Shown here: one piece after another, positions 16,283 to 24,943 of the stretch
How positions within the stretch are numbered: the stretch's first letter is position 1
Layout: the number at the start of each line of letters is the position of its first letter
NCBI GenBank assembly: GCA_964610505.1
Contig: CAZSXU010000016.1
Span: forward strand, 1 to 64,000
Source of the DNA: CAZSXU01 sp964610505
GTDB taxonomy: Bacteria > Arandabacterota > Arandabacteria > JAGLYR01
Direction of reading: 5' to 3'
DNA length: 64,000 nt
Made by a program: the position numbers and the translations under genes
The notes under the pieces: generated by a model
Database searches by the model: none
What the model saw: only the letters and a program-made list of their open reading frames with translations
Told to the model about the DNA's origin: nothing

Positions 16283-16957
16283 ATGAACTGTCGCTATGGG
16301 CAATCGGGCAAGTGGATCGGGTGGGTCCTGCTTCTGGCGGGGATCGGTTTCGCTTCGAGCTGCGGCACCAAAGTGCAGAGCACCCGGCTCTACCTCATGG
16401 ACTACGAGCCGATCGTCGACAAGGCCGCCGACGCCCCGCCGGCGCTGCCGTACAGCGTTCAGGTCAGGGAATTCAAGATCCCGCGAACCTTCGATCGGAC
16501 CCGCATCGTCTATCGCTACTCCCCGCACGAGCTCAACTACTATCGCTATTACCAGTGGGCGGTTCCGCCCCGGGTCATGATTACCGATCTTGTCGAAAAA
16601 CACCTGGCGGCGGCCGGTCTCTTCGAGGTCGTCCAGAGAGAGTTCTTCGATGAGCGGCCGGACTACGAGGTGAAGGGTACCATCGTCGCCCTCGAGAAGT
16701 TCGAGAGCGGGGAGTTCGGGGGCGCGCATCTCGCGATGAATCTGGATCTGGTTCGAAGCAGCGATAATTCGGCGCTCGTGACCCACGAGTTCGATCGAGA
16801 AGTGGAGCTCCGAAATCCTACCATGACCTTCTTTGCCCAGAAGATGAGTGAGGTCCTCGAAGGAGAGCTCAACGTTTTTCTCCAGGCCGTGGATCTCTAC
16901 TTCCATCCACCGGAGGAAGAAGAGGCGCCGGTGGAATCTCCTCTGCCGCTGGAGTAG
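16283..16957 (+). CDS. ABC-type transport auxiliary lipoprotein (PqiC-like)
   Basis: 224 aa with a lipoprotein signal ending at the lipobox ASSCG. The mature part has the PqiC/ABC-auxiliary pattern: YLMDYEP at the start, a YSVQVREFKIPRTFDRTRIVYR strand-loop, an RYYQWAVPPRVMITDLVEKHLAAAGLF segment, and a later DYEVKGTIVALEKFE. Such lipoproteins sit on the inner leaflet of the outer membrane and bind MCE-protein channels. It begins ten bases after the MCE gene. The glutamate-rich tail (PPEEEEAP) has no assigned role. Confidence 0.85.
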   Translation: MNCRYGQSGKWIGWVLLLAGIGFASSCGTKVQSTRLYLMDYEPIVDKAADAPPALPYSVQVREFKIPRTFDRTRIVYRYSPHELNYYRYYQWAVPPRVMITDLVEKHLAAAGLFEVVQREFFDERPDYEVKGTIVALEKFESGEFGGAHLAMNLDLVRSSDNSALVTHEFDREVELRNPTMTFFAQKMSEVLEGELNVFLQAVDLYFHPPEEEEAPVESPLPLE

Positions 16958-16975
16958 CCGTTCCCGGAGGTGCAC

Positions 16976-18595
16976 GTGTTTCGCCCGCTCCACTCGAATC
17001 CTGAGGAAAGACGATCTCCAAAGCGGAGGAGAGGCTTGTGGGCCGGCCCTCGCGTCTTGGCGGTTGTCCTGCCCTGGGTCCTGGCGGCGCTGTTGCTGTC
17101 GGGCGCCCGAGCCCAGGAGGAGAGCGGGTTCTACGCGTGGGACACCCCGTCGCCGGAAGAGCAGCGGGACGCCGAGGCGATGATCATTCCCTGGGGCCAG
17201 GGCTCGATCTTCGTCCCCACCATGACGGACCCCGAGTACGAACCCCTCTACTCGGTATACGAGGGGGATTCGCTGGTGGCCGTGCAGACGATGGGCCAGA
17301 GTGTCCTGGTCCGGCCGGGGACCTACAAGGTCTACCTCGGTTCGGGTTCTCTCGACCAGCGAATCGAGAAAACGGTCAAGGTGAACCGGGGCCACGCGAC
17401 CATGGTCGAGCCCAAATGGAGCGGGCTGGTGGTCACGATCCTGGATGAGAGCCGGAACTCCGTCAAGGAATCCTACGAGATCTTCCGCCTGAGCGATGCC
17501 AAGACTTTCGGGGTGGGCGTCAGTCCCGAGGAAGAGATGGGTGAGCACCCGATCACGTGGATTCTTCCCCCGGGGCTCTACAAGATCGTGCGGCTGGGGG
17601 AGAGTTTCAATACATACGTGAACTTCGCCACGGTTCTCCTGCGCCCGGGCGCGCTCGCCCGTTTCACGATCGTCATGGACAGCGAAACGGAGACCTTCAT
17701 CGGGGCGGGCATTATCGGGATGGAGGGCGCGCTGAGGAGGGTTCGGGACTGGAGGGCGTACACGGCTCTTCACGGCAGCTTCATCATGAACCACTCCAGG
17801 CAGACGACCGAAGATGATCCGGAGATCGACTTCACCTTCTCCTCTCAGATGGAGAGCAAGTTGCGCTACGAGCGGGGCCGGCACTCGGTTCTCTCCCGGA
17901 CGCTCATCGACGAAGGATTCAGCAAGCAGGAAGGGCTTGGATTTCGAACCGTCCTGGACAGGGTCAGTCTCAAGAACATCTACGTGTTCGACTTGATTCG
18001 CCACATGGGTCTCTATGGACGGCTGATTATGGAGAGCCGGCTGTTTCGGTCCCACCACTACTTCGAAGAGGGAGATACCACCTCCTACGTGAAGATCGAC
18101 GAGAACGGCGAGCTGCTCCGCCGGGGGCAAGGGGAGTCGGTGGAACTCTCACCCAATTTCTTCCCCTTGAGCCTTCAGCAGGGAATCGGGGTGAACCTGG
18201 TATTGCTCCGAAGCCTGCGGGCCACGCTCTACGTCCGGTCGGGGTACGGGTTTCGACAAACCTACACGATGAACGTCTTTCGGGAAGTGAAGGACGACAC
18301 GACCTACACGGCGCCGGTGTTCCAGGAGGTTCCCTCCACCACGCTCCGCGGCTTCGAGAGCTGGATCGTGGGAGAACTTCGCGTGACGCGGAACCTCCTC
18401 ATCAACACCGAACTGGATATGCTGTTTCCCTCGCGAGGGCAGGGCGATCCGGTATATGAGTTGGAGGCGATCTTCAACCTTCGGCTGACCAAGGAAATCT
18501 CACTTCACCATACGATGCGCTGGCGCGACAAGAACAGCCCGTACGTCCAACGAGAGAATATCCTCCAGCTTCGCTACACGTATATCTTGCTCTAG
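16976..18595 (+). CDS. Secreted barrel-like protein of the Mla locus
   Basis: GTG 16976 is favoured by GGAGG ending five bases before it. A signal peptide follows a basic N-terminus (RVLAVVLPWVLAALLLSGARAQ). Residues about 55-215 look like two small beta-sandwich repeats (VLVRPGTYKVYLGSG, WILPPGLYKIVRLGE), similar in style to PEGA domains. The remainder alternates hydrophobic and polar residues as in beta-barrels and ends with an aromatic-rich strand (LRYTYILL). I find no named family. Its position between the auxiliary lipoprotein and the permease suggests an outer-membrane partner of the lipid transporter, which is an inference. Confidence 0.7.
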   Translation: MFRPLHSNPEERRSPKRRRGLWAGPRVLAVVLPWVLAALLLSGARAQEESGFYAWDTPSPEEQRDAEAMIIPWGQGSIFVPTMTDPEYEPLYSVYEGDSLVAVQTMGQSVLVRPGTYKVYLGSGSLDQRIEKTVKVNRGHATMVEPKWSGLVVTILDESRNSVKESYEIFRLSDAKTFGVGVSPEEEMGEHPITWILPPGLYKIVRLGESFNTYVNFATVLLRPGALARFTIVMDSETETFIGAGIIGMEGALRRVRDWRAYTALHGSFIMNHSRQTTEDDPEIDFTFSSQMESKLRYERGRHSVLSRTLIDEGFSKQEGLGFRTVLDRVSLKNIYVFDLIRHMGLYGRLIMESRLFRSHHYFEEGDTTSYVKIDENGELLRRGQGESVELSPNFFPLSLQQGIGVNLVLLRSLRATLYVRSGYGFRQTYTMNVFREVKDDTTYTAPVFQEVPSTTLRGFESWIVGELRVTRNLLINTELDMLFPSRGQGDPVYELEAIFNLRLTKEISLHHTMRWRDKNSPYVQRENILQLRYTYILL

Positions 18596-18610
18596 CCCCA
18601 GGGAGGCGAC

Positions 18611-19702
18611 GTGGCGCGGCTCGTCATCGAGAACGATCGAGCACGGATCGAAGGCGAACTGACTTTCGCCGACGTCGCCGGAGTTCTGGCCGAATTCGAT
18701 CGATTCCTCGCACGGAGGCCCGGAGGGCGGCTGGAGGTGGATCTCTCCTCATTGGAGCACATCGATTCGGGCGGCGCCGCGCTCCTGGATGAAATGGCCG
18801 AGAGGGGCCGGGTGGGGGGCGCCGAGGTCCGTTTCACGGGCGCGTCGGAGGAGGTTACGGAGATCCGCCGCGTGTTCTCCGCCGGAGCATCCTCGGGTGC
18901 GGTTGGGCACAAGCGGATGGGGATGCTCGAGCGGTGGGGCGAATGGGGTTGCGGCACCTGGGTCGGGTTCAAGGCTTTCACCTTCCTGGCGGCGGATGTG
19001 TTCTACTGGGGGGCGGTCGGGCTTTTCACCCGCCGGGGAACGCGGAAGGGGGCGTTCGTTACCCAGGCTCTGCTGATCGGCGTCGACGCGCTACCCGTTG
19101 TGATTACGATCGCGTTTCTGGTGGGCGCCATCCTGGCGCTTCAGTCCGCCGCCCAGCTGCGACAGTTCGGGGCCAACATCTTTGTGGCCGATCTCATCTC
19201 GATCTCCATGGCGCGGGAAATGGGTCCGCTCATGACGGCCGTGATCCTTGCGGGCCGGTCCGGATCGGCCATTGCGTCGGAAGTCGCCACGATGACGGTG
19301 ACCGAAGAGATCGACGCACTCAAGACGATGGCGGTCAATCCCGTGCGGTACGTCGTGGTTCCGAAGTTCCACGCGATCAGCCTGTGCACGCCGCTGTTGT
19401 CGTTGATCGCTACGGTGGTGGGGATCCTGGGAGGCCTTGTGATTGCGTTGTTCTACCTGGAACTCACCCCCGCCGCCTACATGCGCGAGGCGATCGAGAT
19501 CCTCACGGCCAAGGACATCGTGACCGGGCTCGTCAAGAGCATTGTCTTCGCCGGACTCATCTGCGTGATCGGGGCCCACTACGGATTCCGGGTGCGAGGG
19601 GGAGCGGAGGGGGTGGGCCGGACGACGACGGCTTCGGTGGTGGCGTCGATTTTCGCGGTCGTCGTCGCGGATTGTTTCTTCAGTCTAGTCTTCTACTTCT
19701 AG
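18611..19702 (+). CDS. mlaE: STAS-MlaE fusion, lipid ABC transporter permease
   Basis: 363 aa. The N-terminal 90 residues form a STAS domain (ARIEGELTFADVAGVLAEF, VDLSSLEHIDSGGAALLDEMA), equivalent to MlaB. The rest is a five- to six-helix MlaE permease with the family motif region AREMGPLMTAVILAGRSGSAIASEVATMTVTEEIDALKTMAVNP in the middle. In E. coli MlaB and MlaE are separate; here regulator and permease are one chain. GTG 18611 has GGGAGG upstream. The stop codon TAG is formed by target TA plus the first base of the MITE-like element at 19702, so the natural end of the gene may have been slightly altered. Confidence 0.92.
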   Translation: MARLVIENDRARIEGELTFADVAGVLAEFDRFLARRPGGRLEVDLSSLEHIDSGGAALLDEMAERGRVGGAEVRFTGASEEVTEIRRVFSAGASSGAVGHKRMGMLERWGEWGCGTWVGFKAFTFLAADVFYWGAVGLFTRRGTRKGAFVTQALLIGVDALPVVITIAFLVGAILALQSAAQLRQFGANIFVADLISISMAREMGPLMTAVILAGRSGSAIASEVATMTVTEEIDALKTMAVNPVRYVVVPKFHAISLCTPLLSLIATVVGILGGLVIALFYLELTPAAYMREAIEILTAKDIVTGLVKSIVFAGLICVIGAHYGFRVRGGAEGVGRTTTASVVASIFAVVVADCFFSLVFYF

Positions 19703-19878
19703 CCTGGATGATTCATGAATTCCTACTGCGAGGGTCTCAGGATGTGTCTGGACTGCGTTGCGGTGCCGATTTCGATCCTCAACGGAGCAATGGCTACGTT
19801 TCCGGTCGAAATCGACGCCGCGCCTTGCCAGACGCACCCTGCACCCCTCTCGCCACGGAATTCCTGAATAACCCAGGC
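19702..19878. mobile_element. 177-bp MITE-like element with 22-bp terminal inverted repeats and TA duplication
   Basis: Bases 19702-19723 and 19857-19878 are imperfect inverted repeats (19 of 22 match; outer GCCTGGATGATTCATGAATT). TA flanks both sides (19700-19701 and 19879-19880), as expected for insertion by an IS630/Tc1-mariner type transposase. There is no coding capacity. It separates the permease and ATPase genes of the lipid transporter. A similar terminus, TAGCCTGGATGAT, occurs at 57354-57366. Confidence 0.75.
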
Positions 19879-19954
19879 TATAGATGGTAACGTGTGTATC
19901 TCGGACTCGGGAACACAAACGAGACACACGGAAGTCCCAAACGTAGGAAACAGA

Positions 19955-20719
19955 ATGTCAAGTCGAGACATGGATTCCCGTCGGATCGTCGCCGAAGTCA
20001 ATTCGCTCTCTGCAGGGTTCGGCGGGCGAAGTATCCTGGAGGATATCCACCTCGAGGTCCACGAGGGTGAGATCCTGGTGATTCTGGGGAAGAGCGGCTG
20101 CGGGAAGAGTACGCTTCTGAAGCACATGATCGGGTTGCTCGAGCCGAGCGCGGGCACGATCCGGCTTTTCGGGACGGACATTCTGGCCGCGGATGAACCG
20201 GAGCTGGAGACCGTGCTCAAGAAAGTCGGCGTTCTCTTCCAGTACGGCGCGCTGCTGGGCTCTCTCTTCATCAACGAAAACGTGGCGATTCCCCTGGACC
20301 AGCACACGAATCTGCCCAGGCCCATCATCGATCGTCTCGTCTCGTCCAAGCTGTCTCTTGTCGGGTTGGGGGGGACGGAGTACTTGCTGCCTGCGGAGCT
20401 CTCGGGGGGGATGCGAAAGCGGGCGGCGCTCGCACGGGCGATTGTGCTCGATCCGGCCATTCTCTTCGCCGACGAGCCTTCGGCCGGTCTAGACCCCATG
20501 ACGACGGCCCGACTGGACGAGCTCCTCCTGAATCTGCGGGAGGAGCTCAAGATGACGATGGTGGTGGTGACCCATGAGCTGGCCTCGATTCATCGCATCG
20601 CGGACCGCATTGCCTTCCTGGAAGACCGCAAGATCCTCTACACGGGTCCGGTGAGCGAGGCGAAGCACTGCGGGGTGGAAGTGGTGGAGGAGTTCTTCCG
20701 CCGAGGGATGGTCGCCTGA
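19955..20719 (+). CDS. mlaF: Lipid ABC transporter ATP-binding protein (MlaF-like)
   Basis: 254 aa from ATG 19955, which has AGGA eight bases upstream; the frame extends back to GTG 19892 into the MITE region without similarity. Walker A is GKSGCGKST, the ABC signature LSGGMRKRAALARAI, Walker B ILFADEP, and the H-loop THE. The signature LSGGM is typical of MlaF-type ATPases. It powers the permease encoded at 18611. The 252-base gap between the two genes is mostly the MITE, so the operon was probably contiguous before insertion. Confidence 0.92.
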   Translation: MSSRDMDSRRIVAEVNSLSAGFGGRSILEDIHLEVHEGEILVILGKSGCGKSTLLKHMIGLLEPSAGTIRLFGTDILAADEPELETVLKKVGVLFQYGALLGSLFINENVAIPLDQHTNLPRPIIDRLVSSKLSLVGLGGTEYLLPAELSGGMRKRAALARAIVLDPAILFADEPSAGLDPMTTARLDELLLNLREELKMTMVVVTHELASIHRIADRIAFLEDRKILYTGPVSEAKHCGVEVVEEFFRRGMVA

Positions 20720-20737
20720 GGGAAAGACACATCCCAG

Positions 20738-20755
20738 CCACAGATTACGCAGATT
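20738..20755. repeat. Solo terminus of the CAGATT repeat family
   Basis: CCACAGATTACGCAGATT between the MlaF gene and the next start. It matches the left end of the complete elements elsewhere in the window. The partner end is absent, so it is a relic. Confidence 0.6.
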
Positions 20756-20788
20756 CAAGACAGGACCTTCCCATCCGCGGAGTCGGCC

Positions 20789-23365
20789 ATGCGTCTACAG
20801 CGTGCTTCTTGCCACATGTACTGCGGATGTGCCCTTCTGGCCTGGCTGCTGATTCCCTCCTCGGCCTCGGCGGGCCGGGCGTTTTCCATCGGTTTCACGG
20901 CGTCCAATCCACGCGGCGATTTCGCCACCGGCTGGAGCGAAGGCGTGGGGTTCGAGACCGGGCTCAGGTGGGATTACTGGAAATCCATCGATGCTTCCGT
21001 CGGCCTGTCCTTCCTGGATCATCAACCGAAGGTGGACGGCGATCCCGAGGTTCTCCTGGGAGTCTGGACGCTCGGAGTCCATTGGACGCCGAGCGTCGGC
21101 GGGCCCTTCCATCTCGATGTCCTGTTCGGTGCCCAGCATCACACGGCGCTTTTTCACACCGGATGGGACAAATACGTCGGCAACAAGGGATACAACGAGT
21201 CGGATCTGGGCGCCTGCTTCGGAATCGCCCTGGACAGATGCCTGTCCGATCGATGGAGTCTCCGCCTCGGCGTGAGGACGAATACGATCTTCACCGAGCC
21301 GGAGTGGGTGAGGTATGAGACGGTGAGTGTGGGATTGGTACGAGGTGTTCCCTCCACGAAGCGGGAGCGAGCGACCTTCTCCACAGGAGATCTCCCGCCA
21401 CATCCTTATCTGGCCCTGATGTCGACGGTGCAACGTGAGCCCGTCCACAGAGAGTCTCTTCCCTTTGCCGTAGCGCAGCCACTCACTGCAGCCCTGGATT
21501 TCAATCCTCTCATGGAAAGGCACTCCTTCAACCCGGCCGATGGGGTCGTCGGTTTCCGCGGGATTTTCCCCCAGGTTTCGGCGCCGTACCGCGTGCGGTG
21601 GCATCATCTTCCGGTTCGCCTGCCCGCTCCGCTGCCCCAGACCCCCTTCGCTCTGCCCCTGACGTCACGGAAGACGCGGGAGCTGATCATGGCACCCGAT
21701 CCCGAGCTACGCATGAGTCCAAGTCTCGCCGGTTTGAAGGCTCGAGAGCTGGCGATCACGCTGGGCGATGAGGCAGGAGATGCGATGATGGGCGAGTTCT
21801 CGAGTCCGGAACACTCGGTGGGGAACCGCGGGAGCCTCCTCGGATTGGATCTGACTGCAGCCGATGCCATCGGTCAAAAGGCGAGTTGGTGGATGCGAGG
21901 AGGCTACCGGAAAGACGATTGGCTGGCGCACCGCCGGCACGCGGTCCGGACGCCGATCGCTCCGGTTGAGGAAGGGCGTGAAAACGTCGGCGCCGATGAG
22001 GGAGCCACGATATCCGGTGGGATCCGATGGGCGCCCCGGGAGGATCTCTGTGCAGAATGGGATGTGGCTGCGAAGCACAATCCGGCGTTGTGGGTACGGG
22101 ATCGGATGACGCTGCGTACCACGAAGTGGCGTGGGGAATCAGCCGTGGTGTTGGCCAGAACGGACATCACGCCCGGCACAAGGCGGACGTGGTGCGACAT
22201 AGGATGGGTCAGCTCGCGAACGGAGAATGCCCATACCATTCCCGCGAAGGATGTCCGTTTTGCATCCGATGCTCTGTCTGTTGCCGCAACATCATTCATC
22301 CGTCCCGTTCCTAGGTTCTTGTCTGTTCGCGTGGATGTCGCGGGCTTTGTCGAGCGGATGAAGCTGTCTGCTCTCGGGGATCGACCCAGTCACGGTTACG
22401 ACGGACCCCCGTCGAGAACCATGTGGAAGGTTCACACCCGATCGAGGCTTCGTCCTGGCGAGCATTGGATCACGGTCTCGCTCGGAGCTGAAATGTGGGA
22501 AGACCGGTCTGCGGTGTCTGGCGCGCACCTCGAATGGAAGAGGAGATTCACAAGCAGGGGTGGATTCCAGGACGGGGGTGGAATTCGAGTCCGAGCGGGT
22601 TGTTCGAGCCGCATCCCAAGCCTCTTCCAGCAGCACGGCTGGTCGGCTGTTGAACATCCTGACGCTCCCCCGGAAGGGATACGTTTCAGCGGGGGAGATC
22701 TGGACGCGGAGAAGCTGGACTACGCTGAAGCGGCGATCGATCTGAGGAGATGGTCTCTCGATCGCCATGGTTACTCCTGCGGCCTGATCTCCGTGGCGTT
22801 GACGGTCTACCACGAACGCGTCCGCGACTTCATTACTGCAGCAAACGAAGAGTGGTATCGCCTCGGGTCGGATCTGGAATGGGTCCGGTCAGGGCACTGG
22901 GCGAATGGAGGCACGGTAACATCCACCGGAGCGGATCTGTCTTTGGGAACAGAAACATGGCGGGGAGGTTTCCGGGCCTACATCTACCTCCGTGACGTCC
23001 AATGGAAGGCCGATCGTGCCGACGTGGCCCGACCCACGCTCGGTGGTAAGTGGGGCGCCGGGATGCTGGCGCACGTCCGTCTCCCGAAGAAGACGGAGAT
23101 CCTGCTTCGCCTTCGCTCCGCGGATCCTCCGCGATTCGCATCCTACGGTGGCTGGACCGAAGCCACGGGAACCGATCGTCTCCGCTGCGACGCTGCGCTG
23201 GAAACCGAGCTCGGCAACCGTTGGCACGCCACCATCACCGCGCTGGACATCCTCGACGACGGTCACATCGAAGTGCCGGGCGGCAACGCCGTCGGGTTCC
23301 GCGTCGCCGGGGAGCTCCGGTATTCGTGGATCGATCACCACCGAGACCCAAGCCAAAACCCTTAG
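20789..23365 (+). CDS. Large outer-membrane barrel protein (OmpA-like barrel plus TonB-receptor-like barrel)
   Basis: 858 aa with a signal peptide (LLAWLLIPSSASA). Residues about 30-190 look like a small eight-strand OMP barrel (FSIGFTASNPRGDFATGWSEGVGFETGLRWDYW). The region from about 380 to the end has the strand periodicity of a TonB-dependent receptor barrel, including PSLFQQHGW and IRFSGGDLDAEKLDYAEAAIDL, which resemble the conserved P..L..E region. No plug domain or carboxypeptidase-like N-terminal domain is seen, so it is not a normal TonB receptor. It is not clearly tied to the Mla genes: 69 bases separate them and include a repeat relic. Function unknown. Confidence 0.6.
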   Translation: MRLQRASCHMYCGCALLAWLLIPSSASAGRAFSIGFTASNPRGDFATGWSEGVGFETGLRWDYWKSIDASVGLSFLDHQPKVDGDPEVLLGVWTLGVHWTPSVGGPFHLDVLFGAQHHTALFHTGWDKYVGNKGYNESDLGACFGIALDRCLSDRWSLRLGVRTNTIFTEPEWVRYETVSVGLVRGVPSTKRERATFSTGDLPPHPYLALMSTVQREPVHRESLPFAVAQPLTAALDFNPLMERHSFNPADGVVGFRGIFPQVSAPYRVRWHHLPVRLPAPLPQTPFALPLTSRKTRELIMAPDPELRMSPSLAGLKARELAITLGDEAGDAMMGEFSSPEHSVGNRGSLLGLDLTAADAIGQKASWWMRGGYRKDDWLAHRRHAVRTPIAPVEEGRENVGADEGATISGGIRWAPREDLCAEWDVAAKHNPALWVRDRMTLRTTKWRGESAVVLARTDITPGTRRTWCDIGWVSSRTENAHTIPAKDVRFASDALSVAATSFIRPVPRFLSVRVDVAGFVERMKLSALGDRPSHGYDGPPSRTMWKVHTRSRLRPGEHWITVSLGAEMWEDRSAVSGAHLEWKRRFTSRGGFQDGGGIRVRAGCSSRIPSLFQQHGWSAVEHPDAPPEGIRFSGGDLDAEKLDYAEAAIDLRRWSLDRHGYSCGLISVALTVYHERVRDFITAANEEWYRLGSDLEWVRSGHWANGGTVTSTGADLSLGTETWRGGFRAYIYLRDVQWKADRADVARPTLGGKWGAGMLAHVRLPKKTEILLRLRSADPPRFASYGGWTEATGTDRLRCDAALETELGNRWHATITALDILDDGHIEVPGGNAVGFRVAGELRYSWIDHHRDPSQNP

Positions 23366-23582
23366 CCATGACTTTCACAGATGATCACAGATTCGAGATG
23401 CCGGAAGCTTTCGACACGGAGGTGACGAAGAAAGCGAAGGTCACGAAGAAAGGGTTCTTCTGGGCTCATCCTCTCTCTCTGTGGCCAAATCGCCCGGTCC
23501 CGGGTGAAATCCCCCAATCGAGAACGTCCGAAGGTCTCCCCCGTTTTTGCGCCGATTCCCCAACCCATTGATAGGCGTGTAA

Positions 23583-23852
23583 TTGCACACAGCACATTTC
23601 TTCCTACGACTGGCACTATCCTTGCACTTGTTCTCCCTGGACGCCCCAGGAGTATCCGGTCCCGAGAACCTACGGACGAAGGCAGATTACGGGGTTCTGA
23701 TCGACGAGTATCACGATATTGGATTGGGATTCGACCCGGACTGCCACTTCTACAACAGCGGGATCACGTTGACCATTCAGTTTGGGTACACGGCCGGAAA
23801 TGAGAACGAGTCCTGGGGACAGGTCAAGAATCGGTTCAAACAGGAAGACTGA
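23583..23852 (+). CDS. Small secreted protein or gene remnant with SWGQVK-type C-terminus
   Basis: An 89-aa frame from TTG 23583. The N-terminus is weakly signal-like (HFFLRLALSLHLFSL). The C-terminus reads ESWGQVKNRFKQED, similar to the ending TSWSAVKALYR of the clear secreted protein at 41578-42312. That shared W-[GS]-x-V-K pattern is the main reason to list it. There is no strong ribosome site, and base composition is less GC-rich than its neighbours. It may be the tail of a decayed gene. Confidence 0.3.
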   Translation: MHTAHFFLRLALSLHLFSLDAPGVSGPENLRTKADYGVLIDEYHDIGLGFDPDCHFYNSGITLTIQFGYTAGNENESWGQVKNRFKQED

Positions 23853-23932
23853 CCCGCAGGAGACTCGCACTGCGGTGTCGAAGATCTTTGCGGCAGAGCA
23901 TGGCCTGCCCGAAGTCTGGAATCCTCCTCTAC

Positions 23933-23955
23933 GGGGCGGCCCCCAGGGCCGCCCC
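23933..23955. repeat. Palindrome GGGGCGGCCC-CCA-GGGCCGCCCC
   Basis: A perfect ten-base stem with a three-base loop. No T-run follows on either strand, so it is listed as a palindromic repeat rather than a terminator. A similar GGGGCGG-type hairpin lies at 27843-27875. Confidence 0.65.
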
Positions 23956-23991
23956 TTCCAGAACCCCGCACAGATAGAGAAAACCCACGAG

Positions 23992-24220
23992 CTGCAGATT
24001 ACGCAGATGGGCAGTGTGTTGAGACAAGATTCCGCCTCACCGGGAACATCCCAGGCGCTTGTTCCACTATGCTCCTGACGACCATCACGGGTTGTTGTCT
24101 CTAAACGACCCCTTCCGGGTGAACGTGACGCCCCGCTCATTCCGTCGCATGGTTTCCGCGTCGGGTGATGAACCCGGCCGCCGATTGCCTTTGATGTTCT
24201 TGAATCTGTGCAGTCTGCGG
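23992..24220. repeat. CAGATT-family dispersed repeat, copy C (reverse orientation)
   Basis: About 229 bp bounded by GCAGATTACGCAGAT-type (23993 on) and GAATCTGTGCAGTCTGCGG-type (24202-24220) ends. Its interior, read on the opposite strand, matches the interior of copy B (56540-56779) over roughly 90 bases. Matching segments include GGGTCGTTT, GAGACA, CTCGTGATTGTCATCAGGA-like and GCAAGCGC blocks. It has no coding capacity and lies upstream of the winged-helix gene. Confidence 0.65.
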
Positions 24221-24334
24221 CGAAGGGGCCTGTTCTTCGGCTCGACATGTTCATCTTTCCCTTGCTCCGGAGGGCAGCGATTCTCTATCCTATGCACGCA
24301 TCGTCGACCACGGTCTTTCCCGGAGAGGAGGAAG

Positions 24335-24799
24335 ATGACATCCGGACCCGTCTATGAGCTGGGACATCTGATCGTTGCCGCAATTCGCGTGATCTCCCAC
24401 CGGGAATCCCGCCCGCCGACGCTCGGGGAAATCGGGACACTCCTCGGGCTCTCGCCTGAGTTTGTCGGGCAGGTGATCCGGGGGCTGGAGGAAAAGAACA
24501 TCGTTCGGACGGTGGAGTCTGCCTTCGACGACCGGTTCGAGATTGTCGAGCACACCCATCTCGAAGAACTTCCTCGGGAAATGAAGATGCCCGGGATGGA
24601 GCAGGACATCGAGGACTTCGAGAAACGATTTCGGGAGAAACAGGAGAAGTTGGAGAATCTCTTTGAATCGGATGAGATAGACGGGAAGAAGAAAGAGAAG
24701 ATGAAGAACATGGAGGACGAGCTCAAGAGCTTCAAGAAGAAGCCCATCGAAAGTCCGTTCTTCGAGGATGCAGAAGACGCGGACGATACCGAGAATTGA
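24335..24799 (+). CDS. Winged-helix protein with charged coiled-coil tail
   Basis: 154 aa. ATG 24335 follows GGAGAGGAGGA closely, a strong ribosome site. Residues about 1-65 fit a winged helix-turn-helix (LIVAAIRVISHRESRPPTLGEIGTLLGLSPEFVGQVIRGLEEKNIV). Residues about 80-140 are highly charged and helical (EDFEKRFREKQEKLENLF, KKKEKMKNMEDELKSFKKK), probably a coiled coil. It could be a DNA-binding regulator. It is flanked by repeat copies C and A and stands alone. Confidence 0.65.
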   Translation: MTSGPVYELGHLIVAAIRVISHRESRPPTLGEIGTLLGLSPEFVGQVIRGLEEKNIVRTVESAFDDRFEIVEHTHLEELPREMKMPGMEQDIEDFEKRFREKQEKLENLFESDEIDGKKKEKMKNMEDELKSFKKKPIESPFFEDAEDADDTEN

Positions 24800-24825
24800 G
24801 CAGTGGAAGGAGAGAAGACCATCAG

Positions 24826-24915
24826 CCGCAGATTACACGGATTACCCGGATCATGGAGGTCCTCCCGGTGAGGCAAGGATTTGCCTCACCGTTTTCCAAT
24901 CTGCGCAATCTGCGG
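24826..24915. repeat. CAGATT-family dispersed repeat, copy A (short form) with internal terminator-like hairpin
   Basis: 90 bp. Ends are CCGCAGATTACACGGATT (24826-24843) and AATCTGCGCAATCTGCGG (24898-24915), imperfect inverted repeats. In the centre CGGTGAGGCAA pairs with TTGCCTCACCG (24866-24876 with 24881-24891) and is followed by TTTT, so it may terminate the winged-helix transcript. The hairpin and its immediate flanks are identical to those in copy B. Confidence 0.75.
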
Positions 24916-24943
24916 ATGAAGGGTTTCGGTTCAGTCCCTTCGG

